Source: Albula goreensis
Lineage: Eukaryota > Chordata > Actinopteri > Albuliformes > Albulidae
Length of the DNA: 64,000 nucleotides
Direction of reading: 5' to 3'
Assembly (NCBI GenBank): GCA_022829145.1
Contig: CM040752.1
Coordinates: forward strand, 27,451,586 to 27,515,585
The notes beneath the pieces were generated by a model. The model was given only the letters and a program-made list of their open reading frames with translations. It did no database searches and was not told where the DNA came from. Position numbers and translations under genes: made by a program. Shown here piece by piece: positions 1 to 33,574 of the stretch (its first letter is position 1; every line of letters starts with the position of its first letter).

Positions 1-488
1 CCACCAAATTCCCTGCAATCAAACAAAAACACTCTCTAAAAAAATACATATGCATCCACATATGCCTCTCCTCTGCGGCTGCGCCACCCACCCTCCCGCC
101 CACCCACCAGACTGCCATTGCCAATGCAGAGATAGACCAGTACCCGCAGAGAAAGACTTGGACAAAACAGCAAGCAGTGTGCTGATCCCTGTGAGAACTA
201 TTATGAAAACAATGAACGAAATGATATCGTGTTTTACAACAAGATATCCTTCATTCTTTGCATGTGCATCTGTTGGATGTATCCCCACACACTCTTTAAT
301 AAAATATACCAGGTAATGAGTACCATATACATTCTGTTCCCTGAGACTGAGCTTGTTGAAATTATTGTTTGGTTTCAATAGCTGTTAACGATCAATATGA
401 AAAAAAGCAAATGTATTTGTTGTTCATATCACAGGCCTTGACTAGTAATCACTGTGTGTCTGGTAAGTCAATGATATGAAAGGCCTAC

Positions 489-20276
<19,788 letters not shown>

Positions 20277-20460
20277 CTCTCGCACGGCAACTGCCTCTGC
20301 CTTAAACCGTCATGGTCGGCAGGACCCCTCTTCTATGTAGGTGTCAAATATGCAAACAAAATCGGGCCGACGCTGACTGTCGCTCTATCGGGATTGTTGA
20401 GCTGTGCTACCTCAGCACTGTGCCGCCATGTTGGCTTCGCGCAACGTCACGTGATGCTCA
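20277..20460 (-). promoter_or_regulatory. arfgef2: arfgef2 5' UTR and core promoter
   Basis: Directly upstream of the arfgef2 ATG there is a YY1-type element (20422-20434; minus strand CCAACATGGCGGC, the orientation usual near start sites of minus-strand genes) and a TCACGTGA E-box palindrome (20447-20454). CpG density is locally raised. Transcription probably starts near 20430-20460. This is inferred from motifs only. Confidence 0.6.
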
Positions 20461-22237
20461 GCTGCTTCCATTCACGTCTCCTGAAGCCAGTGGCGAGAAG
20501 TGGAAAGACATTGAAAACTGCCCTCAGGCGCTGATTGTAGACCAGCACCCAACTTTAACTAAAAAGTTTAAACACAATTCATTTGGTTGTCTCTAAAAAA
20601 CTTATCATCATCATTTATACTATACACTACTTTCATTATCATCCCTATTCGGAATGATAGTGTTATAAAGAACTAGTTTCTTGGCTAAAATGAGATGTAA
20701 GCTGAAGTAGTTTATTTATTTACGTTGGCCCTCTGTAGAAGGCTACTGCGTTTGCTGGAGTATATTTCAGGACAGCAAGTCTGACTGAACTTGAAACAAT
20801 CAGAATCCAACCGAGGCACTGGAAATCATTCAGGAGGGAATTCTGTCACCCATTAAGTTAGTCTCTTGGAAGTAACAGCATTCTAGAATTAAATAAATTA
20901 TTGACATACACAATTAAATAAATATGACATCATGTATGTGGCAATGCAGTAGTGATCTAAAATGTTTATCAATTAACATTCATGTATTTGTCTTTGGCAG
21001 ACATCTCTCATTCCTAACAGGATTAATTACACCCTATATGAGCAGGTCATATTCCAAAGGGTAGATGCATGCAAACACAAATGACTCTCATTGTAAAAAA
21101 AAAAAAAAAAAACTTTTGCATCTACCTATGCAATTTTATCTCATTTAGTATGTGGACAAAATATTTTAAACTGCTGAAAATAATGACTCCAAATAAGGCA
21201 GGAATACAGTTTTATCATTATACTGTACATGTATTAGATTAATCTAATTGACACAATGAATTTTAATGATCTGAGGAAGACATAGATTGGATCAACGCAA
21301 CCAATTCTTACCAATGATGGCCAAGCTTTAGCTGCAGAGCTGTCAACTTTGCACATGGCAAAGTTCTGTTGTAAACACATAGATCACCTAGTGAAACAGG
21401 GGCAGGGGTGCAAATGTTTCTCCAGTTTACCCAAACCAACTGACACCTGTGTTCCAACCAAAAAGAGGTGTTTACAGTAGGTAACTTTACAAGCTATTTA
21501 AATGATTTGCTTTATTGCCAGTAACGACCCAAAACTTGTTTTATTATTGTATTATTGCATGGTGCGTTTCCTTGTGTCATCAGGAGGGAATTGAAAGGAA
21601 AGTCACAAAATAAGACAATATGTTTGGGATTATTATTAGCAGTCTGTACATTTACCCTTTTTTGTATTCCTGTTACAGCTTTGAAATGAAATTGCACTGA
21701 TGTAGCCTACGTAATTTGGACAACAAACCATATGGGCTATATTAATCATACTCATTACAGTTCATGCTGGTCTTTGATTTCACCTGAAATTCCACTTCAA
21801 AGAAAACCAGGTGAGGCGAGTCAACTGTGTAATCAACTGTTTTGATTGGTCTTTAAGTGTTGGGTAAAAATAAAATCCAGTATTCCCTGAGGCTCAGCAG
21901 GACCTGGAATGAGTATCACTAATCACTACCTAATCAATGGTGTTTTATGGTGGACAAACATGGAAATCTTATTGCATATTTTAGCCACAAGGTGGTGATA
22001 TAAGACATGGTAGCTCAGCCACAGATTATCAGATTATCAAAATGATTTATTACTCAATTGAAAGGATAAAAAAATGAAAACTCCTACTTAAAATGTTTCC
22101 AAGTGTGAAAAATTCTTATGTATTTAATACAACATGATATTTTTGATGGTGGCAAACCACTTACTATCCCATTCTCAGTTGTGTAATGGAAGTAGTTTTT
22201 GAAAGAACTGAAAGTACAACAATGTTCTAGTCATAAG
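20461..22237. other. Intergenic gap between arfgef2 promoter and pard6b 3' end
   Basis: AT-rich sequence with a poly(A) run near 21095 and no ORF or RNA gene I can support. A CCACAAGGTGGTG word near 21989 resembles a weak CTCF core. Confidence 0.5.
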
Positions 22238-23403
22238 TTTATTTTGTACAGTTCATAGGATTGACTATAATAGATGCGCATCTATATATTTATTTTTTCA
22301 TCTTAAAACATTTTCATTAAACGTGATACAAATGTACATCATAGAGAATTGATAAGAAAATACTGACATTTTTAATACAAATCTATACCTTAAATTTATG
22401 TGGCAAGCAAAATCATTGCTCTTTATTTAAAAAAGGAACTGACATAAACAAAAAAGGTTTAAAAGCCCATTTTAGTACATTCTCTGATACATACTGGTCT
22501 CTTCCAGGAGTAAAAGAAAATTCACAGTTAAAAAAACAGCATTGTTGTAAATATGCATTGTCTATTCCCCTAGAAGAATTGTGAGAAAATGCTAATTGTC
22601 TAATCACTACAGTATATGGGCAAAATGCCTTTCAGCACTTCTTCAAATGAGCATAACTGTGAACCGGAGTTCACAAACAAGATATAAGATGGATTAAGAA
22701 AAAAAATAAAAACTTGTGAGAGGTGTTCACTTAGGAAAGTGGTTATAAGCCGCAACATAATTAGAAAATAAATTAAACATTGTAATTACAATTCTAAAAT
22801 TGTGTAGTGAAAATTAATCAACATCGGCTTGACAGATGTCATTCAAAATGTCACTCATGCATTGTCTACTGGCCCTCCTGAAATAGGGAATACCTCTGAG
22901 GCTTCAGGACTAAGCAGCCTCCGTACACATGGTTGTGGTTGTCTCCATGGGGAGGTAAACTGACTCTAAACAATCGTACCTCTGTGCAGACTCCCCCACT
23001 GGCTTCTTATGCAAATGTTTATGATTAACAACAGGTAAGCCTGCAAATAAGACCTCTGGGTAACTCAGTACCAAAGACTAAAGTAGTTTGAAAAGAGAAA
23101 ATAATAATCATACCATACTTGTGTTTAAAAAAAAATTATAAAAACTGTACATCCACATCAGTCTGCCCCCCCCCACCCAAATACTTTCACAATGTGCTAA
23201 ACCAACCAGAGTTTAAACACAAACACAATAAACAGTGAAGACTTAACCAAATTACAGCCACACTCCATTTTAGACCTGTGTGCTGATTGCTGCAAGTTCC
23301 ATAATTAACCCTCATTTTTTAAAAATGAATTATGATCTGACCTCAAACAGAAAAAAATCTCTGCAGGCATGGCCAAATTCGATGCAATGATTTGTAATAA
23401 CAT

Positions 23404-23426
23404 GTTATTATTATTATTATTATTAT

Positions 23427-23457
<31 letters not shown>
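23404..23457. repeat. (ATT)n microsatellite
   Basis: About 18 ATT/TTA units with one TTTA interruption, in the presumed pard6b 3' UTR. Confidence 0.95.
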
Positions 23458-25416
23458 CCCCAGAGCTAAATATAGCAGGAATGGTTGATTAAGTGGTGAA
23501 CAATGGTTGGGAAGCCACTGGATTTTCAATCCCACATCCCTCAAACATAAATTCAGAATATCTGATCCAATCAGAGTGGGAAGCAGCAATCTGACTGAGA
23601 CACTCAAGGACAACAAGTTCATTTCAGTATACATGGGATGTGGGATGGGCCTCATTAACAAGGCTTTGATAACAAGGTTTGCCTTCCCTCCTTCATCTCA
23701 GTTCTTTCAAAGCAACCAGAATTACAATCACTGATATGGGACCATGGAGAACAAAGGAAAGGATTGAGAACTTGCTGGCTTACTTTACACCAAACTTTCT
23801 CCATCCTGTTGGGCTGTTATAGTTGGAGGTCAGGGAGGTATGTGTGTGCTAGTCTCCACCTTGGTTAAACAAGATGGTGAACACATGGTGGTGTGTGTGA
23901 GAATCAGCAAGGGTGGGGTGCCATTAGGAGCTGGGGGCAAAACAGTGCACAGTTTGCATTACTGCTCTGTTCATTGATATACATTTAAGTAGACAATTCT
24001 AATTTATGACAGAAATAAGAGATTTACAGCGGTACTGTTACTTCACCAGTTCGTATTTTTGACTTGGTTCTCGGATAATGACAATTTAAAGTGCTTGGAT
24101 TAGAGCTCGTTTTCTATTGCTATTCTATTCCTCTTACTTGTTTGATTATTTCAAAAGTCAAATTGTGCAAAATGCTTTTCCATGGCTAAAATTGTCGTCC
24201 CAAATGAGAGTGACTTTCACAATCCATAGGAACAGAATTTCTTGAGTGGTTCTATTTATAAAAAGTTAAAGACTGAATGCACATATTGCTGACACCATAT
24301 GATGAGACAGTTTCTTCAAAGCATGTATCTTTTGACCAATCTAGTCCTTCTGTTTCTATGGCCAAGGAATTCTCATTGGACTTGCTTGGGAACACAGGGG
24401 CACAGAGTCATCCAGGAGTATGACTCATGAGGACTGCACGATCAGGTCACTCAGGCAAAGCAGAAAGCCAAGGTGTTGCACTGTGGGAAAGAAACTTAAT
24501 TCCTCTCTCAGGGGTCCAGTGTTATTCATACGATTACAATTCATTTTCAGAGGCAGGACAGTAGCCCTTGTCATCAAGTTAAAAAAAAAAAAAAAACATA
24601 TATTAAAAATATGAAAAGAAGTTCATACTAGGACAAACAAGACCATCAAAAGACAATAACTATCTCCAGCATAATGTCCATAGAAATGGATTCAGCATGT
24701 ATCCTGATCTGAACTCCTGTGTTTTTAACATTACAGTTGGGGGCTTGGCTTGGAGTTTTGATGATTTTTCTGGGGGCAGACAGTATCTTTACAAACCACA
24801 GGAATGGGAAACATAAACAAAAAGGTCTTCTGTAGGCCCACACTTAATCACACTACTCATATCCCAACCAAAGAATAAATATTGGGATTCACTTCCAGTC
24901 AAATGATTTTGAAAATGAGTGGTTTTAGAAATGAAATAGCTTTACACTTTTTAAAATAACTTAAAATATGTTTTCCCATAATATGATAATAAGAGAAGAC
25001 AAATCATAGCAGTGGTAGCAAATATCCAGTTAAATGCTAAACCAAAGATCCTTAATTGTGTCCTCACCAAAACTATTGATTATTGCAGACCCTACACTTC
25101 CTTGGTCATTTACTATAGTAATTTATGCTATGGAAGTAATTTTTCATCACAATTTGCATGCCATAATAACATGACTCATGTAGAGGACTTCAGTCAAGAA
25201 TATCAAGGAGATACCAGATTGTCAACATAATGTGTGTCCATGTTGTTCTTTTGTAGTATGTTGTGTTGTCTTTTGTCACCCTGTCACCAAACACCTGACT
25301 GACAGGGATCTGATCTTGTGGATATGTGCATTCATGTACAGCTCCAGACACTGAAGAAAATGGCCCATGTTATTCACCACTGGAAGAACACGGGAACCTC
25401 CTCATAAGAGAAACAG

Positions 25417-25446
25417 AGTACTTTGTTAGGTACCTAACAAAGTACT
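25417..25446. repeat. Perfect 30-bp inverted repeat just after the pard6b stop
   Basis: Each 15-nt arm is AGTACTTTGTTAGGT and its exact reverse complement, without spacer. A third partial copy (TTAGGTACC) follows at about 25451-25459. It lies 49-78 nt downstream of the stop codon in the mRNA. Confidence 0.97.
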
Positions 25447-25494
25447 TAAGTTAGGTACCGTGAGATTGACTTCAGCATGTTTGTTTGTGTGTCT

Positions 25495-26345
25495 CTACAG
25501 CGTAATGACTGTCCCGTCCTCCTCAAGCGGCGGCCGCTCGTTTTCGGTGGCGCTGAGAGATCCCGCGCTGCTGCTGGTGGCCAGCGCTCCGTTGGGCCTG
25601 AGGCCGAGGTGGGGCTCATAGCGGGGCAGGGAGGGCATGCTGCAGCTGCTGGAGGCCGGGCGGGGGATGGGCCCGGCCTCGCCGCCCACCTCGATTACCA
25701 GGTCCTCGTCGTCCTCGTCACTATCCAGCTCGTCGGGCCGGAAGTTCTGGATGATGTGTGTGGCAGAGGCCGAAGCGGAGGCTACCGCAGGGGCATGGTA
25801 CCCGTGGTGACTGGCGCCACTGTCGGACGAGCGGCCCGAGCTGCCCGAAGCCCCGCTGTTCCGCACCACGTTGTTGCGCTGGTTGGCCGGCTTCACCGTG
25901 ATTATGAGGTTGTGGCTGTTGGCTATCATCATGTCCGTCACCTGGTCCAGGGATTTCCCAGACACCTCAATGCCATTCACCTCCAGCACCTCGTCATTGA
26001 CTGCCAGCAGACCCGTGCTCTCTGCCAGGCCACCAGGCACCATGCGTGAGATGAAGATGCCTGGAACCTTCTCCAGGCCCTGAGGCGTGACACGGACGCT
26101 GGAGCCGTCCCGGATATAGAACCCCAGGGGCTTCTCCTGGCCGTGCTTGTACAGGCGTACGCGGCGATGTGTCTCGGGCAGGATGTCAACATCGATGATG
26201 GAGGACACAGGCCGGAAGTCCCGCGGCAAGCTGATGATCACTGCTGGCTTCTTCCGATTGTTGTCTGGTCGCAGGAGCACGGCCGAAAGAACGGTCTTCT
26301 TTCGGGTCAGGGAGTCTGTCCCAAACGCAGAGTAATCTGCTTCCT
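25495..26345 (-). CDS. pard6b: pard6b coding exon 3 (semi-CRIB, PDZ, C-terminus)
   Basis: Starts at CTGCAG|AG-GAA ([13 protein letters not shown]) and ends with the TAG at 25495. The tail after the PDZ has Ser/Gly/Ala-rich and acidic stretches ([19 protein letters not shown]). The GC-rich coding sequence contrasts with its AT-rich 3' UTR. Confidence 0.98.
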
Positions 26346-29300
26346 CTGCAGAGAGAGACAAGCAGAGACTGGGTAAATACAGTTTAAAGAGAAATAAACT
26401 TTCAAGTTCTTTGGATCATATATTGAACGAAATGAAAATTTCATTGAATTACAACTTTGCAGACAAATAGTCAAGAAATGAACCCCTTGTAGGGTTTGTA
26501 ATTATGTAAAAAAAGTGTCCTATATTTTTTGTACAAATTAGCAAAAGATTCCAATCTATATGCATAATTGAACCATGGCCTGTGTACCTTTTGGAATATA
26601 TAATCAGTTTAGAGCATGAATAAAAAAATGTAAGTATTAAAAAGGAACATCCGTCTCAAAATCCCAACATGGATTTGAAAGCAAATTTCTGTAATTTTCC
26701 AACTGTAAAATGAAATCTACATATCAAATACAACACAGATCTCCTCTTATCACATTAGAAAAAAGTTATCTATTATCAATTATATACTGATATGAAATTC
26801 TGTTTTAGTTTGTCAATAATATTCTCCTGAACTATGTATAATTGAGTAAAGACAAATTAGTCTGCATGAAGAAATACCTACATCTTTTGAGATTCCAAAC
26901 GAAGATTATAAAACTCTACACACTTTATACTGCAACATATGCTGTGTGTGTCATTCATAGGTATGTACATGCATTGTAATTTCTAGATAATTACATATCT
27001 TTAACAAGGCTGGTCTGATTTAGATTGCACCACTCTAATTCTTCTTGACATGTCATTTGTTGTAAAAGCTTCACATATATTATCTTTGCATTACTTAGAT
27101 GAAATGAAGCTATTTGAAAAATCACCAATGCAGCTTTTCAAAAAGACGGGGGATACACTCATTGTTAGGAGTGGGCTTAACAACCTTGGAGGATTTGTTG
27201 GGGCTAAAGAAGTGTAACAAATAAATAGCATAAATTTGGATTGTATTACACAGAACTGGCTACCCTCATTGTCCCTTAAATTCATTTATGGTAAAATGAA
27301 TAAGGTGACTCAGTAAGGGCAATAAAAAACAGAGGTTGAAGATAAACCTGGGGGTTTCTAAAGGTCTAAGAACTGAAACCATCCCACCCCCATAGATCAG
27401 CTACAGTACTCTCTAAGCCATCTTTCCATCTCAGCAGAAACTGTGTTACCTACAGGAACAAAGCTTGATATTTCCATTTCAATCATATCAGACATGTGAC
27501 CACATAAATGCCAGGCAGGGACTGTGGCACCCTCCCTCTCACAGTCACAATACTACCTGCTACAACCTGCGTATCTCTCTCTCCATCCCTCCCTCCTTTT
27601 CTTTCTTCTTCATCATCTCTTGTGTATCTGGGCACAGACTCAATCATTTCTTTTATTATGGGTATATCTACATTCCAAAGTGGTGTACTCATGTTTAATG
27701 CACCTGCACTTTCTACTGACAAGGAGGGTTTAAAGGTCAAAGGTTTGGGCTTGAGGAGACTCTCTCTCTTCAGCCTACTGACTGAGCAATCGTTAACTCG
27801 AAAATGGCACTAATAATTAACCTGCATCCGTTAACAGGACTATCAAGCCTCTCTCTCACCCCATTCTCTTTACTCTGCTGCATATCTAGGCCTGACACAG
27901 TGTAACTCTCCAGTACAGTACCGGTGTGACTGCGACACCCTGACTTATAAGCAGAATTAAATGGGACTTTTAAGTGGGATTTTTTGCTTCACTGAGACCT
28001 GGAGGTTGGAACATTATTTTGTTGTCTCACCAACAATGTGGTAATGAATTGGTAATCTTCTACAAATACCTTCATATGAATATATTTCAGGATTTCCAGG
28101 GGTGTTATGAAGTACCTCACATTTTCTACATTTTAATGAGTTACAAAATACAAAACAACTGCAAAAGGCAGATATGGCATGAATGAGAAAATGTTTGTTG
28201 CTTTTTGCTGTTGCACTTCTCATTGGAAACCTCGCACTGATTTTGTACGAAAAAGTAAAAAGAAAAAAAAAAAAAAAGATTATGATGAAAGCCATACTTT
28301 GCCAGATTTGAGCTGGCTCCAACTCCATAATGCCCAGATCAACTCTGTTTAATGGTGATATGAACTGCAGGACCCAGAGTTGATACTGGCCTAGCATCTG
28401 CATTGAAATGTAATACTTTTTTCCTATGTCAGCGAGGGTATGTATTTCATTTCTACACCCCTCCTCTTTGGGAAAATAAAAAATTGATACCAATTTCAGT
28501 GTAAATAATGACTCATCGCCAACAGATTTGCCTTCACAAGCAATTTCTAGGAGGAGAATACATAAATACAAATGAACTGTCAGATTTTTTTTGTCAGAGG
28601 TTTCTTCAGCTGCACAACATAGATACCATCTGAGGCCATGAACGATTGTTCATGCACATTTTGTTATTGATGATGGCGTTCAGTGTTGTATGTTGTTCAC
28701 TGTTGTATTAATTCATACCACTGTTAGCATGTAGCACCCCTCCCACACTGTGAGACAGTGGGACAGAGGCCTCTCATGTTTGAGCATGCTGGTGACACAC
28801 ACAGCGAGGTAACGGATGGCAATATCTGGGGCCAGGTAATTCCTCATTCCAGCACTCTTGTTTTGACCCACTCCACCCCCCTCAACAAAATACAAAGGCT
28901 CTGTTGTATATGAGAGAGGGAAAGAGACAGAAAGAGAAAGAGTGAGAGCAGCAAGACAGAGAATCTGCTCTTCATTTCCCAGGAGAAAAAAGGAAAAAAA
29001 GTTAAAAATCTATCTTGCATGACATTTACTAACCCCCTCCTCACCCTTAAAAACACACACGCGCACACACACACACACACAGGTAAGGCTGAAAACGTCT
29101 ATCAATCCAAGTTCCAAACTCCCTCCCACCCCCACCTCATCTCTCCTTCTCTACCCACCACTGAAGCATGGAGCCACGAACAAAGGGGTTGCAGTTCAAA
29201 CTGAAGTGCAGAATAGGAAGTGAATAGGAATCTCCCAGGCCCCTCTGGGCCACTAAAACTGCAGACTTATTTACAAACCAGCTACCCTCTCAGAAAGGGG

Positions 29301-32300
29301 AAACTGAACCTGGTCCTTGCAAGAGACTTTCTATACAACCCCTTTGTGTGCAATGGAGTGAATGCACTCAGGAGAACTGATATGATCTTAATCCATTACA
29401 GTATTAAAGATTAGCCTAAAGTCCATCTAATGATAACAATCAAAACAAAGACATTAAGTGAGCATGTTTGTGGGGGACAGTATATACCATATGGTTCATT
29501 TCCTTGCCTGATCACAAAACTAAACGTCCCTTGTACAAATTCAGTCAGGTTGTGACGAGTTGGATTTTTTTTGTTTTGAATGGCAACACACACCCCACAC
29601 AAACGCATGCACACACACACACGCACACACAAGAATCAACTCTTGACCTTTGTTGAACTTCATATATTTATGTACTTCAATCTGTGTATGTACCACCAAA
29701 CAGGCCATGTGGGGTCTTTCTTTAGACTGCATTATTTTTGGGGAAGTACATGGTTGAACACTGAGACGACTTTGTTCTGCTTCAAAACATGCTGGAGAAA
29801 GTTCCAGCCTTCCTCTGGCTCTGGTCTTACAGCAATTTCCTTACTTAATTCCGTTCTATAGAATACAAATTGCAACATAAAATAATACAATATTCCAGTG
29901 TCCCATAACAAGCTCCATGTTGGACCCTGACTGGGTCATGTGGCTGTCTACATCCTTCTATGGCTACTCATTTAAAAATAAGGGTTAAAGTTTGTCCAGT
30001 AATACAGCACAAAAAAATTATGCCATTTCAAGGGAATTTCTGCGCCAAAAATCTCTTTTTCACTCTCTTTAAAGCATGATTAATAGCCCAAAGATCTGTG
30101 CTGTCTGGGCCGCAGTGGAAAACCACTAGTGCAGTGAGTAACATGCAGGGCAGATCAGGGCACAATGACACAGGTCACATACACATACAAATACAAGGAA
30201 ACAAGCAAATGCACATGTACAAACTCATGCAAACTGAGATAAGCAATAGGACATACTGCAATAGTACACACTAATCTGTTTCCCACACCGCCAACAGTCA
30301 CACATTTAATACCTGGAGCTAGGGGTTCTCTTCAGACAAACTCACTATTTCACTGCAGTGGATGGGAACTACAGGCATGCCTGGCCTACACTACTACCCC
30401 AGAAACTTTTAGTGCCACACAAACTGGAAGGAACAGGAAAAGTCAAACAAATGGAGCGAAATGGGGCAAGAGTGTGAATACGTCAACACATCTCAGGAAA
30501 AAAAAAAGATACACATCAGTGGCGAATTGCCAGGAAAATCAAACTTTCATGAAGTACTTAGACAACGCAATCAGAGGGGCTCTACCTCTGTATGACATCA
30601 GTCTTGAGGGAGAGAGAATAATTGAGTACACTGTGGCCACTTCTAAGTCAAGCCTGAACGGCACACCTCGCATTGTACATCTCACATCACAAAGCCCAGC
30701 CTAAACTTTCCATGTTACGATGTTCTTACCATTCATTGCCAATGACAGCAAGACCTATTACATCACCCACTTTTACTGATTTAAAAACAGACTTTTGGTT
30801 AAAAAAAATTGAAACTGACTGTTCACTTCACCTTTTGTCTGTTCAAAAAGGGCCTAACTTAGGGTCTAACTAAAAAATGGTGAAATATACATGTTTGCAC
30901 ATGTTACAAATGGAGATTCAGTTGGAGTATTCAAACCTTGCATGCATTGTGTTGTCATATAAGGTACTGGTCTGAGCAAAGAGTTTTCCCCCTAAAAAGC
31001 CTGAAAAACAGCACTTGCCATACTGTCGCAGACTAGTAAAACTGTACTCCTATAATGCTGTGCTAAGCGACTGTAGTTCCTGCCAGTGTGTCAGTGGATT
31101 CGGTAGTTTAATAAGGTGCTGGAACTGGAGTGGCCAACAGAGCAGTTGTGAAAATGGAGAAACAATGTGCGACCACGTTGAAAATGAGGATCAAAAGTCT
31201 GGCAAGTCACCAAAGGATTGAGAAGTTTGCAAGTCATTACACTATTGCTGCGCTGCCAAAAAACACGGTGTCTCAGAAAATAATACATTCTTGTTAAATA
31301 ATTTTTTAAATCACAAAAGAAAATTTAACAAATGGAGCGAAATGGAAGGGAATAAATGCTCACTTAAACAGGGTCATCTTAAATTCAGACCATTCCTTCA
31401 CTTATGATCCAATCATATTTCTACATTGTTATTCACCTTTTTTTTCATTACTGTACATAAAAATCCTTATACCTGCCAAACACAAAAATATAAATCGGCA
31501 AGCACACAAATGCCTATGTGGTGAGTAGGAGGACATGACTGTCATTAATATGCCATATGCTGGGTGTAAGCCTGCTCTCTGCAGGATGACATTGGCAGGA
31601 TATAAGCACCTGACTGGAAAGATATCAGAACAGATAACAGCACCTGCAGGTGACACAATGATCTGTTTACAGTAACATAGTTCATGTTTCAGACAGGCAG
31701 TTTAAGTTGACCAAAAAGTCAAGCATAGGCAGTTTTAACATTGCTAAAATGTTACAGACATGATTCTTTGTCACCTTTGTGCAGACAATGAATGATCATC
31801 CAAAGGGAGGAACCTTAAACATGCAGTATTGGCAGTTCAAGTGCAGAACTGAATGCTGCCAACTGCCATGGCCTAAGGGTCACAAAATTAATGTTAGTTT
31901 TTAACTTTTATTTTGTAAAACATTCCAGTATATTCTTTTCAGGGAATATTTTACTGTGCAAATGTACAAATGTAAAGTCATTATGCATTAAAAAAAAAAT
32001 GATTATCATTTGTTAGTTGTGTGCAGGTTTTATTAATAAACAAGTACCAAAACAAATTTGATCACAAATTTCCATCCTGCTGTGGGACACATATATTGCT
32101 CTATTCGGGGCCCATTTCCTTGCCTGTGTTTTCATGCATCTGCATGTTTATGTGTGCTTGAATTTGAATATTGGTAAGGGTCCACTTGTGAATGAGCATT
32201 TGCAGCATTTGTACGGTGCGTATACATGTCCATTTCCCTGTGCTGCCCTGCATCCGTGTGCAGGCGTGCTGTCAGGGTGAGAAGCAGCAGGGTCCACAGT

Positions 32301-33498
32301 CATGTTCCTCCCTCTGCAGCTCAGCCCTCCCCTGTGAGAGGCAGGCTCCAGGCTGGAGAGCTCCCACATGGTATGTACCATGCTGCTCCAGGCACGCCGT
32401 GCTCTGAGAGGAGAACTAAATCTTCTCCCTCTCAGTGTCAACAAGCTGGATAATGAATGCTCTTAAATAAAAACAAAAAAAAAATGGATGACTAAAAAAA
32501 AAAAAAAAAAAATAACCAGGGAATTCCTGAAGTGTTACTATTCTGAGACCAATGTGCATATTTCCTTGGCAGAATGAAGATAAAGGGCTTTGAGCTGATA
32601 ACCGGACCTGCAGCAAGAGGCAGAGTTGGGGAGTGGGGGCAAACAGGAGACAGATCCGGAGGGAGGAGAAACAGAGAGAGAAAACAGGCTAAAGGGCAAT
32701 GCTAAAAAGTAGCAAGAGCACACTCCATGCTACAGATATCCGCAAAATGACAAACTCCCAAATTCATTTTTGCTGCAGTCACAGACAAAAAAAGAACACT
32801 TCAATACATTTGGAAACAGATTTTCCCTTTGTTGCTAAATTGAAGTTTGACATCATGAGTAGTGCAGCAGATGTCCAAAGGTTTAATTCAGCACTGTAAC
32901 AAGTTATTAATTGAACAATGGTGTGCCTATTCTTCACATTGAAAATTTCTGTCCCTTGCCACAGAACGGCTACCGGCTGTGTGGAGCATAAATAAACAGG
33001 AGGAAGAAGAAGTGCACACAACTGTGTCTTCAAGGTCAGGTCATTTACGTTTATCCAGATGATTTGCTCTAAATTAATGCATATGGTGGGTCATGCCCCT
33101 GCCTCAACATTGAAAAGGCACTGTGGCGAAAAGGTGCAACAAGAAGATGAACTGGCTAATACTGTAGAAGTCCCATTTCACAAAAAGACCTTTCGGGAAC
33201 TGCACTAATTGCAGTGGAACAAATGTAACAACATAGCTTTTGCTTCCTGCTTTCATATAGCATGCAATCTATATCTGGTCATGTGCAAGAGTTTATCACT
33301 ACATTATAAAATTTATACTGTGTGATAAAATACAAATTTCGCATGGAGACAGGTTACCAGTACCAATATTGTACCCAGTTCCAAAAATTATTTTAAAATG
33401 TACAGTGTATGCATATAGTGGAACACCACGCTTGGTTGAGGGTAACATGTAGAACATTCAGAATGCTCCTCCTACTCATGACCTCAACAACGCATTCA

Positions 33499-33574
<76 letters not shown>

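Larger units (their letters stand above)
22238..25494 (-). other. pard6b: pard6b 3' UTR (inferred extent)
   Basis: AT-rich sequence with several minus-strand AATAAA signals (plus-strand TTTATT at 22238, 22289 and 22422) about 3 kb downstream of the stop; the mammalian gene also has a long 3' UTR. It contains an ATT microsatellite (23404-23457) and a perfect 30-bp palindrome (25417-25446). The end point is a guess among the signals. Confidence 0.5.

Noticed and set aside
25477-26049. 190-codon plus-strand frame opposite pard6b exon 3
   Set aside because: Antisense shadow in GC-rich coding sequence.
27483-27740. 85-codon minus-strand frame
   Set aside because: No family resemblance and no clear acceptor/donor pair in phase with pard6b.
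28014-28571. 185-codon minus-strand frame in pard6b intron 2
   Set aside because: Contains a poly-Phe run from a poly(A) tract, biased AT-rich composition, no domain-like pattern and no plausible splice context; likely a chance ORF.
32148-32444. 98-codon minus-strand frame in a GC-rich island
   Set aside because: GC-rich patch opens frames in several directions; no splice-site or family support. Could be a regulatory island but nothing specific was seen.
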